Of a DNA stretch of 64,000 bases, positions 1 through 9,357 are shown piece after piece. The notes under the pieces were generated by a model. It searched no databases and had not been told where the DNA came from. It saw only the letters and a program-made list of their open reading frames with translations. The position numbers and the translations under genes are program-made. How positions within the stretch are numbered: position 1 is the stretch's first letter; every line of letters starts with the position of its first letter. This stretch comes from Bacteroides sp. GM023. GTDB taxonomy: Bacteria; Bacteroidota; Bacteroidia; Bacteroidales; Bacteroidaceae. The DNA lies in contig NZ_JAAXGE010000002.1 in assembly GCF_014750685.1 (NCBI RefSeq), forward strand, positions 868,001 to 932,000, given 5' to 3'.

Positions 1-1301
1 TATTCGCTAAGTTCTTTGTGCGACAGAAGTTCATTGAGTATGCGCGCTTTCTTTCCCATGAAGAACTTTTGATTGTTTGCGTAGTCTACATATAGAAAAT
101 AAGTTTCTCCCGGTTCTACCGCCGTCCAAATAGTGGTACGTCCCCAGTCGATAAAGACGTTATGGCTGTTCAATACGGGAAACCGGAGTGTAAATCGTCC
201 TAATGAGTCGATGTCGGTCTGATATTTTTGCTCTTTATCGGTAATCATGTCGGGTATGGCAACATCGAAGGGCTGCGGAGAAGGAAGGCTCCGTAAGTAT
301 CCGGTAAGGGTCACACTGTCTGTCCGGTATCCGTTGTCAAGAAATGGGGTGGTATCTGCCAGCGGATAGTCCGGCAGATGTTCGTCGCTGCATAGGATAT
401 ATTTTTGCGGGTTTTCCTTTCCGAAAGCCAGGTTGCAGGATGTTTTGTTCTTGTGTTTCAGGTGTATGGTTAAGCGTTCTGCACCGTTTTTCAGTTTGAC
501 GACAGTTTCATCCTTTTGCGTACGTATGGATTCGTAATCCCAAAATTGGCATTGGTAAACGGCAAAGTTCTCGAAGAAGCCAATCGTCCATTCACCTGTT
601 GCCTGGTTCACCCAACATCCGGTGATGGCATATATTGCAGGGTTGGAAGCAATGGGGGATACTTTTTCGTTCTTTAGTTCGGCTGCCACATTCATCGTTC
701 CGGGGAAAGGAAAGCTGAGATAAATCAGTTTATAGAACTCTCCGCTTTTTACAAGCAGGCGGTATTCTTTATTGAGAAAGTATCCGACCGACAGGATGTC
801 CCATGTCTTTCCGTCGTATAATAGTTTTCCGTCGCGCATAAATTCATAAGCGATTTCGCCGCTTAGACCTTTGACCCATTTTTGATAGACGATGTCCGGC
901 AGAGTGGTTGGGGTAAGGAGAGTGGTATGGTCAGGCGTTTGTTTGCGGATACAATGACGGGGCTCTTTCCAGCCTTGATACCAGAGGTCGGCACTATCAT
1001 TGCCGGTCAGGGTAAGCCGGAAATCCATCTTATCTCCTTTATAGTTGCGTAAATGGAAAGAATAGCTTTCATCGGACTCTTTTGTCATTTGTTCTGCATA
1101 AAATACTGTGTACAAGCATTCTACGAAGTTTTCTCCAATGAGAGGACCTTGCCAGTCAGATACGTTGTCGGTTTTGAACTGCCAATACCCCCGTAAAGAT
1201 TCGGGTATTGTCTGAAAATTGTTGGATTGGGCGAATGTGATAGTTGAAGTACAACATAGTAGCAGAACAACCCAAAGGCGAAAGTGATAAATGTGTGTCA
1301 T
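1..1301 (-). CDS. Secreted protein, probable N-terminal part of a TlpA/thioredoxin-like protein (partial, runs off left edge)
   Basis: Reading the minus strand from the ATG at 1301 gives 433 codons without a stop, so the 3' end lies outside the window. The product opens with a typical signal peptide (basic MTHIYHFR, hydrophobic WVVLLLCC, then cleavage near TFAQS) and is therefore exported. The middle is a beta-rich region with many aromatic residues. The last 80 residues seen (around FIDWGRTTIWTAVEPGETYF and FFMGKKARILNELL) resemble the region that precedes the thioredoxin fold in Bacteroides TlpA-family disulfide reductases. That is recollection of the family; the CxxC motif that would prove it is not in the window. 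No cysteine pair of that type occurs in the visible part. It is transcribed away from the DUF4348-like gene, with 214 bp between the two starts. Confidence 0.6.
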   Translation of the reverse strand, partial: MTHIYHFRLWVVLLLCCTSTITFAQSNNFQTIPESLRGYWQFKTDNVSDWQGPLIGENFVECLYTVFYAEQMTKESDESYSFHLRNYKGDKMDFRLTLTGNDSADLWYQGWKEPRHCIRKQTPDHTTLLTPTTLPDIVYQKWVKGLSGEIAYEFMRDGKLLYDGKTWDILSVGYFLNKEYRLLVKSGEFYKLIYLSFPFPGTMNVAAELKNEKVSPIASNPAIYAITGCWVNQATGEWTIGFFENFAVYQCQFWDYESIRTQKDETVVKLKNGAERLTIHLKHKNKTSCNLAFGKENPQKYILCSDEHLPDYPLADTTPFLDNGYRTDSVTLTGYLRSLPSPQPFDVAIPDMITDKEQKYQTDIDSLGRFTLRFPVLNSHNVFIDWGRTTIWTAVEPGETYFLYVDYANNQKFFMGKKARILNELLSHKELSE

Positions 1302-1452
1302 AAGTATGATGGATATAAGATTACACTAATTATAATAAATACCCTGTAAAGATAGTCATCCCCACATTTGATTCCTTTGATTTATACTTGTTTAACTAAC
1401 GATGAGGCATCTATTTCGTTCCTCCTGTGTATGGACATATTGAACTTGTGAT

Positions 1453-1460
1453 TATCTTTG
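1453..1460 (+). promoter_or_regulatory. Putative -7 element (TATCTTTG) for the DUF4348-like gene
   Basis: TATCTTTG matches the Bacteroides TAnnTTTG -7 consensus exactly and lies 56 bp before the ATG at 1516. No clear TTTG -33 box is visible; only TGTG near 1427 is at a fitting distance. Confidence 0.5.
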
Positions 1461-1515
1461 TGCCCTGAATGATGGTACTTATATTACAGGAATAAACCGT
1501 TAATATTATATATTT

Positions 1516-2073
1516 ATGAAAGTGAAAAGGTTTGCATGTTGTCTGCTAGTCAGTGTGTTGCTAATGAGCGTATCTTTGATTTCTTGTGGCAATAGTTCCA
1601 AAACCAAGGCGGAGAATGAGATAGCGCAATCCGGTGAAGAATTTAAGGCATTCCTGGATAAGTTTACTTCCAGCGCAACATTCCAATATACCCGTATCAA
1701 GTTCCCGTTGAAAACTCCGATTACTTTATTGGCGGATGACGGCGAAACAGAGAAAACATTCCCTTTTACCAAAGAAAAATGGCCATTGCTAGATAGCGAG
1801 ACGATGAAGGAAGAACGCATATCACAGGAAGAAGGCGGTATCTATGTTTCTAAGTTCACGGTGAACGAACCTAAACATAAGGTGTTCGAGGCGGGGTATG
1901 AAGAGTCTGAGATTGATTTACGTGTTGAGTTCGAACTTCTGTCTGATGGAAAATGGTATGTAGTAGATTGCTATACGGGTTGGTATGGCTATGACCTTCC
2001 TGTCGGAGAGTTGAAACAGACCATAGCGCATGTGAAAGAAGAGAATGCGGCATTCAAGGAAATACATCCTTAA
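1516..2073 (+). CDS. DUF4348-like lipoprotein
   Basis: This is a 185-residue predicted lipoprotein. The signal peptide is followed by a lipobox-like VSLISC with Cys24, so the mature protein should be anchored in the inner or outer membrane. The mature part is a single small domain with a conserved-looking WPLLD segment and a C-terminal KWYVVDCYTGWYG segment, as I remember for the Bacteroidetes DUF4348 family. Its function is unknown and nothing in the sequence suggests catalysis. It is monocistronic: a -7 box lies upstream, the neighbouring gene diverges, and a strong hairpin follows about 40 bp after the stop. It is not obviously linked to the glycan loci in the rest of the window. Confidence 0.75.
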   Translation: MKVKRFACCLLVSVLLMSVSLISCGNSSKTKAENEIAQSGEEFKAFLDKFTSSATFQYTRIKFPLKTPITLLADDGETEKTFPFTKEKWPLLDSETMKEERISQEEGGIYVSKFTVNEPKHKVFEAGYEESEIDLRVEFELLSDGKWYVVDCYTGWYGYDLPVGELKQTIAHVKEENAAFKEIHP

Positions 2074-2114
2074 AAGTTATAAGGAGTTGTCTGACAAGAC
2101 AGCTTTAAAATGAT

Positions 2115-2148
2115 TTCCCCACGTTACAGACATTTGTAACGTGGGGAA
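2115..2148. terminator. Bidirectional intrinsic terminator between convergent genes
   Basis: A perfect 12-bp stem (CCCCACGTTACA at 2117-2128 with its complement at 2135-2146) encloses a 6-nt loop. It is extended by two A-T pairs and followed by TTTT on the plus side. It lies between the DUF4348-like gene and the convergent end of the HEAT-GT2-TPR operon, so it can stop transcription from both sides. Confidence 0.85.
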
Positions 2149-2192
2149 TTTTGTAATTTGCAGACTTGTTTGACAGCCCCTGTCTCTTTTTC

Positions 2193-2708
2193 TTAAGGTT
2201 CTCCCACGTAGTATCCCAGTTCGGATTCTTTTCCGTCCACCATTTCCCTGACAATACCGTTTTTAGTGTTGAACTCTTGGTAGAGTTCTTCGTAGTCGCG
2301 CGTATAATCTGCGTCCGGCACTACGTTGACATCAAATTTTAACTCGGCTTTCCCGTTGGGGAGCATGTTGCCGTAAATCCGGATGCGGTGAACGACTTCG
2401 CCTACATTTTTAATGCTGTTATAGGTCGCTTTGAATTGTCTGACACCGTCTTCGGGGATGATGATATGCGAACTTTTGTCCAGGATGATACAGCCGCAGG
2501 AAGGTTGCATCTCCGAGATAATCAAAGGGGCATCTCCTGTATTGGTTACGGTGAACATGATGTCAAGCTGTTGCCCTTGTTTGATAGGGTAATAGTGCCT
2601 GATGGAATCCTTTACGGTCATGCTCGTAGGCTGAACTTCCTTTTTACATCCTGCGAAGCAGAAAGGAAGTACAGTCAATAGGAGGATATAGAATATCGAT
2701 TTACTCAT
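2193..2708 (-). CDS. DUF1573 lipoprotein, last gene of the putative exopolysaccharide operon
   Basis: The 171-residue product is a small lipoprotein with a signal peptide and lipobox FCFAGC. The body is one Ig-like domain with the DUF1573 hallmarks: FTVTNTGDAPLIISEMQPSCGC, in which the paired cysteines (SCGC) are the family signature. DUF1573 domains are ASPM/SPD-2/Hydin-like beta-sandwiches common in secreted Bacteroidetes proteins; their role is not established. An upstream in-frame TTG at 2717 also exists, but the ATG at 2708 fits the signal peptide better and is preferred. It starts 41 bp after the DUF4838 gene, on the same strand, so it is very likely cotranscribed with the operon that begins at 10584. 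A structural or scaffolding role in the same envelope machine is inference. Confidence 0.8.
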   Translation of the reverse strand: MSKSIFYILLLTVLPFCFAGCKKEVQPTSMTVKDSIRHYYPIKQGQQLDIMFTVTNTGDAPLIISEMQPSCGCIILDKSSHIIIPEDGVRQFKATYNSIKNVGEVVHRIRIYGNMLPNGKAELKFDVNVVPDADYTRDYEELYQEFNTKNGIVREMVDGKESELGYYVGEP

Positions 2709-2749
2709 AGTTGCCAATCTTTTTTATAATATCATTTCTTTTTGGGCTC

Positions 2750-4903
2750 TTATGGGATGAACGCGATTTCATCCATGCCAATTTGAGCTCCCGGTTTTTT
2801 TGTACCGGTGATTTTTATGCTTAACCGCTCCGTTCCGTTCAAGTCAACGGGGATAACGGCTTTTACCATTTCTCCCTTTTCAACGGAATCATCCGGGCTT
2901 AGGTTTATTTTCTTATAGCTTGCTCCGTCTCTCGATACCTCGATTTGTTGCGGTGCATATATGCGATGCCTGGGGAGATTCAGGAAACTGATGTAAACTG
3001 TTCCCGATTCATTGATTTCTTTCACAGGCAAGTCGATGGTACATTCTTCCTGCGGGAAGATAATCCAGCCGCAATGATAGTTGTCCGGTAGACCGTGTGT
3101 ACCGTCTGTAAGTCTTTTTAGACTGTTCTTGTTCGTTTTGGGAGTGGAAGACGGGGTAATTCCCAGGAATGAGTCTTTTTTTATGTCGGAAGCAAGTATA
3201 TATTGCTCCCATTCCTTTATATAATAGTCGATTTCATTGGCCGACTCATTATAATATTCCATTCCGGAGAATGCTTTATGTTCTTTGAGTTGGGTTACCC
3301 ATTTCCGCGCTTGGGGAATTGCTTGGATTCCTTTCCCATTCCGTTTGGCATATCCGTAAGCATCGTAACTGTGGTCGCGTCCCATTTCCAACCGTGTAAA
3401 AGACAGGGCTGTCTGAAGTTCATGTAGCTTCTTGCGTTCTTTTCCTTTGGCATCGGATACAAAATCGCCCATTTCATCATAGAATTTGATGAATTTCTCC
3501 GGATTGAGATAGGCACCTTCCGATTCCCGGATTCCTGCATAAAGACCCAGCTTCTTCCCGGATTGGGCGCTGTTTTCCAAATCAATATAGTAATCACTCA
3601 ACCACTTCTTTGATGCGGGATATTCCTGGTTGAAATAGTTTCTGATTAAATCGTCTACCGCCTGTTCGGGATTAATAAGGAGTGCTGATAATACAAAAGT
3701 CCTCATTTCATCGAAAGAAGAATAGCTATATCCGCTTCCATTGAAGAAGATTCCGCTGGCTCCGTTTTTCTTGAAGAATTGGAGTCTTTGTTGGGCTATC
3801 TTTAATATGGGGAAAGGCGTAAGGTAATCATCGAAATTATTGATATAATCCCATATATAGATGTTCTTTGTTACTTTCTTCCAGTTCTCCAGTTGCTGGG
3901 CAAATTTCTTTTCCTGTTCGTCCTTGCCGTCTATCCGGCGGAGCGGGAAATCTATGGCGCTGACCATTACTCCTGCGTTGGCAGGGAGTTGCTTATCTGT
4001 GGCTTGTTGTGTGCTTAGATAAGAAGTGGTAAAGAAGAAATGCTTGGGAAAACGTTGTGCCAGGCGGAGTACCAGCTCAGTGACGGCAGGTGTTGCGTTC
4101 TTCTCGGTATTTCCCAGGGCTGTACAACTGGCGCATGTGCAGGCATATGGATTGTCATCCGGTGCGATAACAAAACGGGAATTCCCCTTTTCACCGAAGT
4201 TATTTACGATATAGTCTTCAATCTGGGTGTACATTTCGGGGGAAGAGAAACAAAGCTGTGAGTCGTCTGTCTTTCCATGAATGGTTGCGTACACTTTGTC
4301 TGTGTTGTCTCCCAGTACCTTTCGCAGGTTGTGTCCCCATATACCCCAGCTATCGTCAAAGTTGTTGAGTCCCATCACTCCCGTATAGTCGGAATTCAGG
4401 CCGGCCGGTGAATAGATACTTTGATAATCGAAAGCAAAAGTACCGCAGGTATCTGTCAGGTTGAGCAGTGCCGGCGGCAGGTCGGAACCGTCTATGCGCG
4501 GGTCTTCCTTGCTTATCTTTTTTATGAGCTGATATTGCAGCCATAGCATTTGCCGGTCGTCGGAAGCCGTCAATTTTATATCTGCTCCTTTGCGGGAGAT
4601 TCTGAATCCTTCCTGTGCTGTAGGGTCTATCTGTATGATGACATGCCACATCTCTTTTTCGGAGACGCCAAAAGCCACCATTTCATCGTCATTTGCACGT
4701 TTCTTGAGATGCTCGTACAGGTATTTGGCCCATCGGGTATCTCTGTCGGTCGGGTCTTCACCAATCGTTATGAGGTATCCTTCTTTCGATGGAAACATCT
4801 CCGTACGTGCCTGCATGCGGCAACCGGATAGCAGACAGCAAATGCATATCATTCCCGCCAATAGGGGGTAGAGTTTGTCAGAATGAGATATAGATTTGTG
4901 CAT
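2750..4903 (-). CDS. DUF4838 lipoprotein with glycosidase-like fold, putative polysaccharide-processing protein
   Basis: This 717-residue lipoprotein (lipobox LLSGC, Cys28) carries a DUF4838-type central domain. The CTCASC cysteine cluster around residue 257 is typical of the family, and the following region is full of Trp/Asp/Tyr, as in a TIM-barrel glycosidase. The N-terminal 100 residues look like the small alpha/beta domain seen before GH20 and GH67 barrels. The last 110 residues (from CGWIIFP) look like a galactose-binding jelly roll. DUF4838 proteins are suspected glycoside hydrolases, but I know of no proven activity. Its ATG lies inside the end of the upstream TPR/barrel gene (26-bp overlap), which implies translational coupling. 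By position it could trim or modify the polymer made by the GT2, as PgaB does in PNAG systems; that role is inferred. Confidence 0.7.
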   Translation of the reverse strand: MHKSISHSDKLYPLLAGMICICCLLSGCRMQARTEMFPSKEGYLITIGEDPTDRDTRWAKYLYEHLKKRANDDEMVAFGVSEKEMWHVIIQIDPTAQEGFRISRKGADIKLTASDDRQMLWLQYQLIKKISKEDPRIDGSDLPPALLNLTDTCGTFAFDYQSIYSPAGLNSDYTGVMGLNNFDDSWGIWGHNLRKVLGDNTDKVYATIHGKTDDSQLCFSSPEMYTQIEDYIVNNFGEKGNSRFVIAPDDNPYACTCASCTALGNTEKNATPAVTELVLRLAQRFPKHFFFTTSYLSTQQATDKQLPANAGVMVSAIDFPLRRIDGKDEQEKKFAQQLENWKKVTKNIYIWDYINNFDDYLTPFPILKIAQQRLQFFKKNGASGIFFNGSGYSYSSFDEMRTFVLSALLINPEQAVDDLIRNYFNQEYPASKKWLSDYYIDLENSAQSGKKLGLYAGIRESEGAYLNPEKFIKFYDEMGDFVSDAKGKERKKLHELQTALSFTRLEMGRDHSYDAYGYAKRNGKGIQAIPQARKWVTQLKEHKAFSGMEYYNESANEIDYYIKEWEQYILASDIKKDSFLGITPSSTPKTNKNSLKRLTDGTHGLPDNYHCGWIIFPQEECTIDLPVKEINESGTVYISFLNLPRHRIYAPQQIEVSRDGASYKKINLSPDDSVEKGEMVKAVIPVDLNGTERLSIKITGTKKPGAQIGMDEIAFIP

Positions 4904-7844
4904 AGATGTTGTATAAGTTTTTATAACGTGTCGATATGGACTCTATTCGATTGAGCGGACTTGTCCCTCGCACTGTATTCGTTTGGTTATAATAGGTATT
5001 CCAGGTGCCCATCAGGCCTATGGTAATGTTGGGACTAACCATGTATTGTCCCCCTAAGCCCACCATGGTATTGGTGTGCGAGAAAGAGCCGGGCAGGGCA
5101 TAATCCAGTACGGCTGTTTCCGGTGCCGAACCGATGCTTGCCATAGCGTTGATATTCGTCTTTCCGTCATTGGCGGGGAAATATTTAGCACCAATCTGGG
5201 CATTGTAATAGAAGTTGGAGTTGAAGAAGTGCAAATCCAGTTTCGTATTAAGCCGGACTACCTCGATGGTCTTGGCTACCTCTCCACCGATGGTGAGCAG
5301 GTTTGTCTTTGACTCGTCCCAACCGGTGAATAAGAACCCATTCTCTCCGTTGCTACCGGCAAAGAAATCGTCGTTCCATTCGTAATGCTTGTTGTAAGCG
5401 GCTACGCGTCTGTATCCCACGTGCGCGCCTATTTCCCAATCATTCTTGAGATAATGTCTCAAAGCAATATCGGCGGTAATGTCCGGGAAATATTTGGTAG
5501 CGAGGGCTGCGTTGACCGTAGCACTCCATTTGGGCGAGAAGTGATGTGTCCATTCGCCTTGTACCTGGATGCCGACCCCTCCCGGTGTCTGTTCTTCGGC
5601 TTCCATGCTGTCGCTTGCCGAACCGCTTCTTCCGGCATAGTTGAGACGTCCCGTATAGGTGTTCTTTTGGTTCTTACGGGTGTACTCGGCACTTGCGACA
5701 GAAGTGATGATGTCTTCTTCTCCGTAGCGTGCACGCAGATAAGTCAATGCTATCTCATTCTTGAGCATCATGCTTCTAAGACCCGATAAGTGCCGTTGGA
5801 ATGAGCGATATTCCATGATGGACGGCTCATAAAACTTCTGATAATAATAAGCTGAATCGGCCTGTCTGTTCGCTTCGTATACTACTCCCTTGGTGTACTT
5901 CAACGACCTGTTCTGACTGTCGTAAAGCAAGGCTGTATCGAGTACGGCGAGCGCTTTCTCCGGGTCTTTCGCTTTTGTCAGTTGCAAGGCACGGTATTCA
6001 CTGCTTTGTGAGAATGCGCCGATAATTTCTTTGTTGCTCGGGTATTTGTTAAGTATCGGCTTCAGGAATTCAAGGGAGGCTTCGTATCGCTTGTCACGTT
6101 CAAGGATGGTTGCTCTCTTGGCTTGATAGAACGGTTCTTCAGGATAATAATTGATTCCCTGTTCCGTATATTTCTCGAATTCATCGTACTTTCCTAGTAA
6201 GCCGGCCGAGTTGATAGCATACCGTAATCCTAAATCGCTCGATGGATTCAGGCTGACGAGTTTGACAGCTTCACTATATGCTTTTTGTGTAGCTCCCGCT
6301 TCCATACACTTCTTGATGTAAGGAACGGCCAATTCTTCATATCCGATGACATAGAAGATGCGCATATCTTCATCACTTTGCTCGATGGCGGATAAATAAA
6401 GTTGCAGGGCTTCTTCGGTTTTATCCATTTTATCGAGAATAAATGCCCTTTTCAACGTACCATTTTCATATTCCGGGAAATGAAGTGTGATGGTATCCAG
6501 GGTAGCCAATGCTTCATTGTAGCGCTTCATGTTAATGTAGCAACTCAGCGCTTTTTCCCATGCCGCACCATTGACTTCATTGTCAAAATGCCTTTGGGAA
6601 ACAAACAACACATGCGGTAATGCTTCTGCATACAAACCGAGTTCCATTAGCTTTTCCGCCTTCTTCATGTGCTGCGCGGACATGGCTAAAGTGACGTCAT
6701 AGTCATCGGGATACATATCATACAACTTCTTCAAGGCTGAATAAGCAAGGTCGTCCTCGTTCATCTGACGATAAAGCATGTATTCCTTATACAGGATGCC
6801 TTTATCCGTGTTGCCATATTGCTTCTTGGCTTCTCTGATATAAAAGAGTGCATCGTCAGTATATCCCCTTGTCACCGAAGTATTCAGCAGATAATCCAAT
6901 GCTTCTTTATTTTTATTACCACCTTCGTAAGCCATTCCATACAGAACATAAGGGTCTCTTTGCTTTTCTGCACGGGCGGCTTCCATCAACATTTCGTTGT
7001 ACATACGGCGTATGGCTGGACTGTTGTTTCTTCTCATTTGCTCGCGCATAAATGCCAGCGCTTCAGGATAACGGGTCAATTCACCGAGGATAGAAGCTCT
7101 TTTTACAATAAGAGCACTGCTTCCGGGAATAGCGGCCAAGCCATTGGAAGACCATCCTAAAGCAGCTTCCTTGTTACCTTCCTGCAAGTGCAGGTTGATA
7201 ATGTCCAGGTAATATTCTTCATTATCAGGAGAAATTTTGATTAACTCTGTCAATCTTTCAATCGCTTCTTTCCGGTTGCCACCTTTCTTCATCTGCTGAT
7301 AGCCGATTTCCATGCTATAGATATAATCTTTTCTTAGAATAGTGTCATTCGGGTAAATCTGGTTGATTCGTTTCAGCAGGCGATCGGCTTCCACGTCGTT
7401 ATTCTGCTTGCGGTATAATTCGATTTTTCTCCGCCACAGCCCTCTCCAATACGGATTCACTTCCAAAAGTTCGTTTACATAGCAAATCGCACTGGAATAG
7501 TTCTCCGTTATATCTTCTACGTCTACCAGCAAATGCTTGGCATTGACATTATTGTAATTATCATCGACAGCTTTTACAAGATGGTAGCGTGACTGGTCGT
7601 AGTTCTTTTCATGGAACCAGTATTTGCCCATGAGCCATTCAAGATCAGAAACATTCGGATATTTCTGAAGACCCTCGTCCAATATCTCTTTCCCCGCTTC
7701 CCACTCCTCGTTTGCAAAGTGCTCCTGTACAATCTGGGCATATTGCTCCGGTGTCTGGAAGCCCTTGTCAGTCCCTACGGAAGAGGTGATTAGCAAAAGC
7801 AGACAACCTAATATGGTAATCTTATGGAGAAATTCTCTGTTCAT
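4878..7844 (-). CDS. TPR protein with C-terminal outer-membrane beta-barrel (YaiO/PgaA-like), putative polysaccharide export porin
   Basis: The 988-residue product has a signal peptide (hydrophobic ILGCLLLLITSS) and then about 680 residues of tetratricopeptide-type helical repeats. From about residue 715 it changes to alternating aromatic/hydrophobic beta-strands. It ends in YAQIYISF, a terminal aromatic residue as expected for an outer-membrane barrel. TPR-plus-barrel is the architecture of PgaA, BcsC and PelB/AlgK-AlgE, which carry synthase-made polysaccharides through the periplasm and outer membrane. The barrel itself resembles the YaiO family. The gene follows the GT2 synthase by 32 bp and overlaps the DUF4838 gene by 26 bp, all on one strand. 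A role as the secretion channel for the GT2 product follows from architecture and context but is not proven. Confidence 0.75.
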   Translation of the reverse strand: MNREFLHKITILGCLLLLITSSVGTDKGFQTPEQYAQIVQEHFANEEWEAGKEILDEGLQKYPNVSDLEWLMGKYWFHEKNYDQSRYHLVKAVDDNYNNVNAKHLLVDVEDITENYSSAICYVNELLEVNPYWRGLWRRKIELYRKQNNDVEADRLLKRINQIYPNDTILRKDYIYSMEIGYQQMKKGGNRKEAIERLTELIKISPDNEEYYLDIINLHLQEGNKEAALGWSSNGLAAIPGSSALIVKRASILGELTRYPEALAFMREQMRRNNSPAIRRMYNEMLMEAARAEKQRDPYVLYGMAYEGGNKNKEALDYLLNTSVTRGYTDDALFYIREAKKQYGNTDKGILYKEYMLYRQMNEDDLAYSALKKLYDMYPDDYDVTLAMSAQHMKKAEKLMELGLYAEALPHVLFVSQRHFDNEVNGAAWEKALSCYINMKRYNEALATLDTITLHFPEYENGTLKRAFILDKMDKTEEALQLYLSAIEQSDEDMRIFYVIGYEELAVPYIKKCMEAGATQKAYSEAVKLVSLNPSSDLGLRYAINSAGLLGKYDEFEKYTEQGINYYPEEPFYQAKRATILERDKRYEASLEFLKPILNKYPSNKEIIGAFSQSSEYRALQLTKAKDPEKALAVLDTALLYDSQNRSLKYTKGVVYEANRQADSAYYYQKFYEPSIMEYRSFQRHLSGLRSMMLKNEIALTYLRARYGEEDIITSVASAEYTRKNQKNTYTGRLNYAGRSGSASDSMEAEEQTPGGVGIQVQGEWTHHFSPKWSATVNAALATKYFPDITADIALRHYLKNDWEIGAHVGYRRVAAYNKHYEWNDDFFAGSNGENGFLFTGWDESKTNLLTIGGEVAKTIEVVRLNTKLDLHFFNSNFYYNAQIGAKYFPANDGKTNINAMASIGSAPETAVLDYALPGSFSHTNTMVGLGGQYMVSPNITIGLMGTWNTYYNQTNTVRGTSPLNRIESISTRYKNLYNIYAQIYISF

Positions 7845-7876
7845 CCTATCTTGTTATTTATATCTTTCTAATTTAT

Positions 7877-9352
7877 TTAAATCGCTGCCGGTTCGGGTTT
7901 TATAGTTGCGTCGCCGGTTTCAGTGCTGCTTCCTTCTTTCTGCTTGAATCCTGCACGCTCCATCTTCTTCCACTTAAAGTCTCTTTGGGTCAGGTAACTG
8001 AAATATCCTCTCAAAGAACAGAAAGTAATAATCGGATGGTAGAAAATCGGCTCCAATATGGATGCAATGATAATCCACAAGTATTCATACCCCCTCTTAT
8101 AAAGCATCCCGACGTAATAATCATAGGTGATAACCACGATGGAGAGGAACTGGCAGAACGTATAGATTGTCAGATAAATCACCCATGCCGTATTCCAGTT
8201 TACAGCTCCTGTAAAAGCTAGGTAGATGAATACAGTGAGACCTACGAGTTCGATGATCGGTGCTAAAAACTCAAATATAAGCATATATGGAAGGGTTAGC
8301 AACCCCATCTGTTTATAAGTTCTTTTGAAGATCATCTTATGATGAATACTCAATGTCTGAAACAAACCACGCGCCCAACGGGTACGTTGACGATAAAGCA
8401 TCGCCAGGTTAGGAGGCCCTTCCGTCCAACAACAAGTGTCGGGAATCTGTACAATCTTATAAGGGCGGGAGAAGTCGCACATGTATCCTACCATGCGGGT
8501 AATCAAGTCCATATCTTCCGCAAAGGAAGTACCGTCATATCCACCGGCCGCAATAGCTACAACGCGGTCAAAAAGACCGAATCCACCGGAAACATTCGGC
8601 ATACCATTGATAGCTGACCATCCCATCTTGCCAATCAAAAAAGAACGCATATATTCCAGATTTTGGAAGAGTGGAATTGGAGTACGCGGAGTTTTTACAT
8701 CCACAATCTGCCCGTCTTTTACCACACATCCATTGGCCATAAGCATGGTTCCGCTTACTGCGATTACCTGTTTCTCTGAAGAGATGATCGGTGAAATGCA
8801 GCGATAAAGAGCGTATTTTTCCAAAATACAATCCACATCCGTACAAATAAAATAAGGATATGAAGCTACATTGATACCTGCGTTGGAAGCATCCGCCTTG
8901 GTTCCGCCGTTTTCTTTGTCAACAGCGATGAGCCGACTGTATTTCGGGTTGTTGGACTTGAAGAGCCTTCTAAAAGGCTTGGTCTTGATTCGTTCAATAT
9001 AAGCATAAGGAACTTCTACCAAATCATAATAGTCGATCATCTTTTCCAGAGTAGTGTCCGTACTTCCGTCATTTACGATGATAACCTCGAAAAGCGGATA
9101 TTCCAATGCAAGCATGGAGTTGACATTGTCGATAATGGTCGTTTCTTCATTATAGGCAGGCGCAATCACCGAAATACCCGGTGTATAGGGAGATTCTTTG
9201 ATGGTCTTTCGTACATAGCTCTCTACGTAGTAGTCTTTTCTCCGTTTCAGGGAAACGAAGGAGAGGAAAGCGAATGTGACGAAACTTATCGCTAACATAC
9301 TCGTATAGAAGAATACGAAATAGTTGAAGAATGTAAATATAATATCTTTCAT
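7877..9352 (-). CDS. Processive family-2 glycosyltransferase (polysaccharide synthase)
   Basis: This 491-residue membrane protein has one N-terminal transmembrane segment (residues 8-34), a cytosolic GT-A domain and C-terminal membrane helices (about 350-455). The processive-synthase motifs are all visible: VNDGSTD near 93-99, the metal-binding D172-V-D174, the catalytic E279-D280 pair, and Q322-R-T-R-W326, the QxxRW motif that marks cellulose, chitin, hyaluronan and PNAG synthases. It should use a UDP-sugar on the cytosolic face and extrude the chain. The sugar cannot be read from sequence. No PilZ c-di-GMP domain is present. The start is 5 bp from the end of the HEAT-repeat gene, and the TPR/barrel gene follows 32 bp downstream, so all three are probably translated from one mRNA. 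Recognition as a processive GT2 is firm; the polymer is unknown. Confidence 0.9.
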   Translation of the reverse strand: MKDIIFTFFNYFVFFYTSMLAISFVTFAFLSFVSLKRRKDYYVESYVRKTIKESPYTPGISVIAPAYNEETTIIDNVNSMLALEYPLFEVIIVNDGSTDTTLEKMIDYYDLVEVPYAYIERIKTKPFRRLFKSNNPKYSRLIAVDKENGGTKADASNAGINVASYPYFICTDVDCILEKYALYRCISPIISSEKQVIAVSGTMLMANGCVVKDGQIVDVKTPRTPIPLFQNLEYMRSFLIGKMGWSAINGMPNVSGGFGLFDRVVAIAAGGYDGTSFAEDMDLITRMVGYMCDFSRPYKIVQIPDTCCWTEGPPNLAMLYRQRTRWARGLFQTLSIHHKMIFKRTYKQMGLLTLPYMLIFEFLAPIIELVGLTVFIYLAFTGAVNWNTAWVIYLTIYTFCQFLSIVVITYDYYVGMLYKRGYEYLWIIIASILEPIFYHPIITFCSLRGYFSYLTQRDFKWKKMERAGFKQKEGSSTETGDATIKPEPAAI

Positions 9353-9357
9353 ACTTT

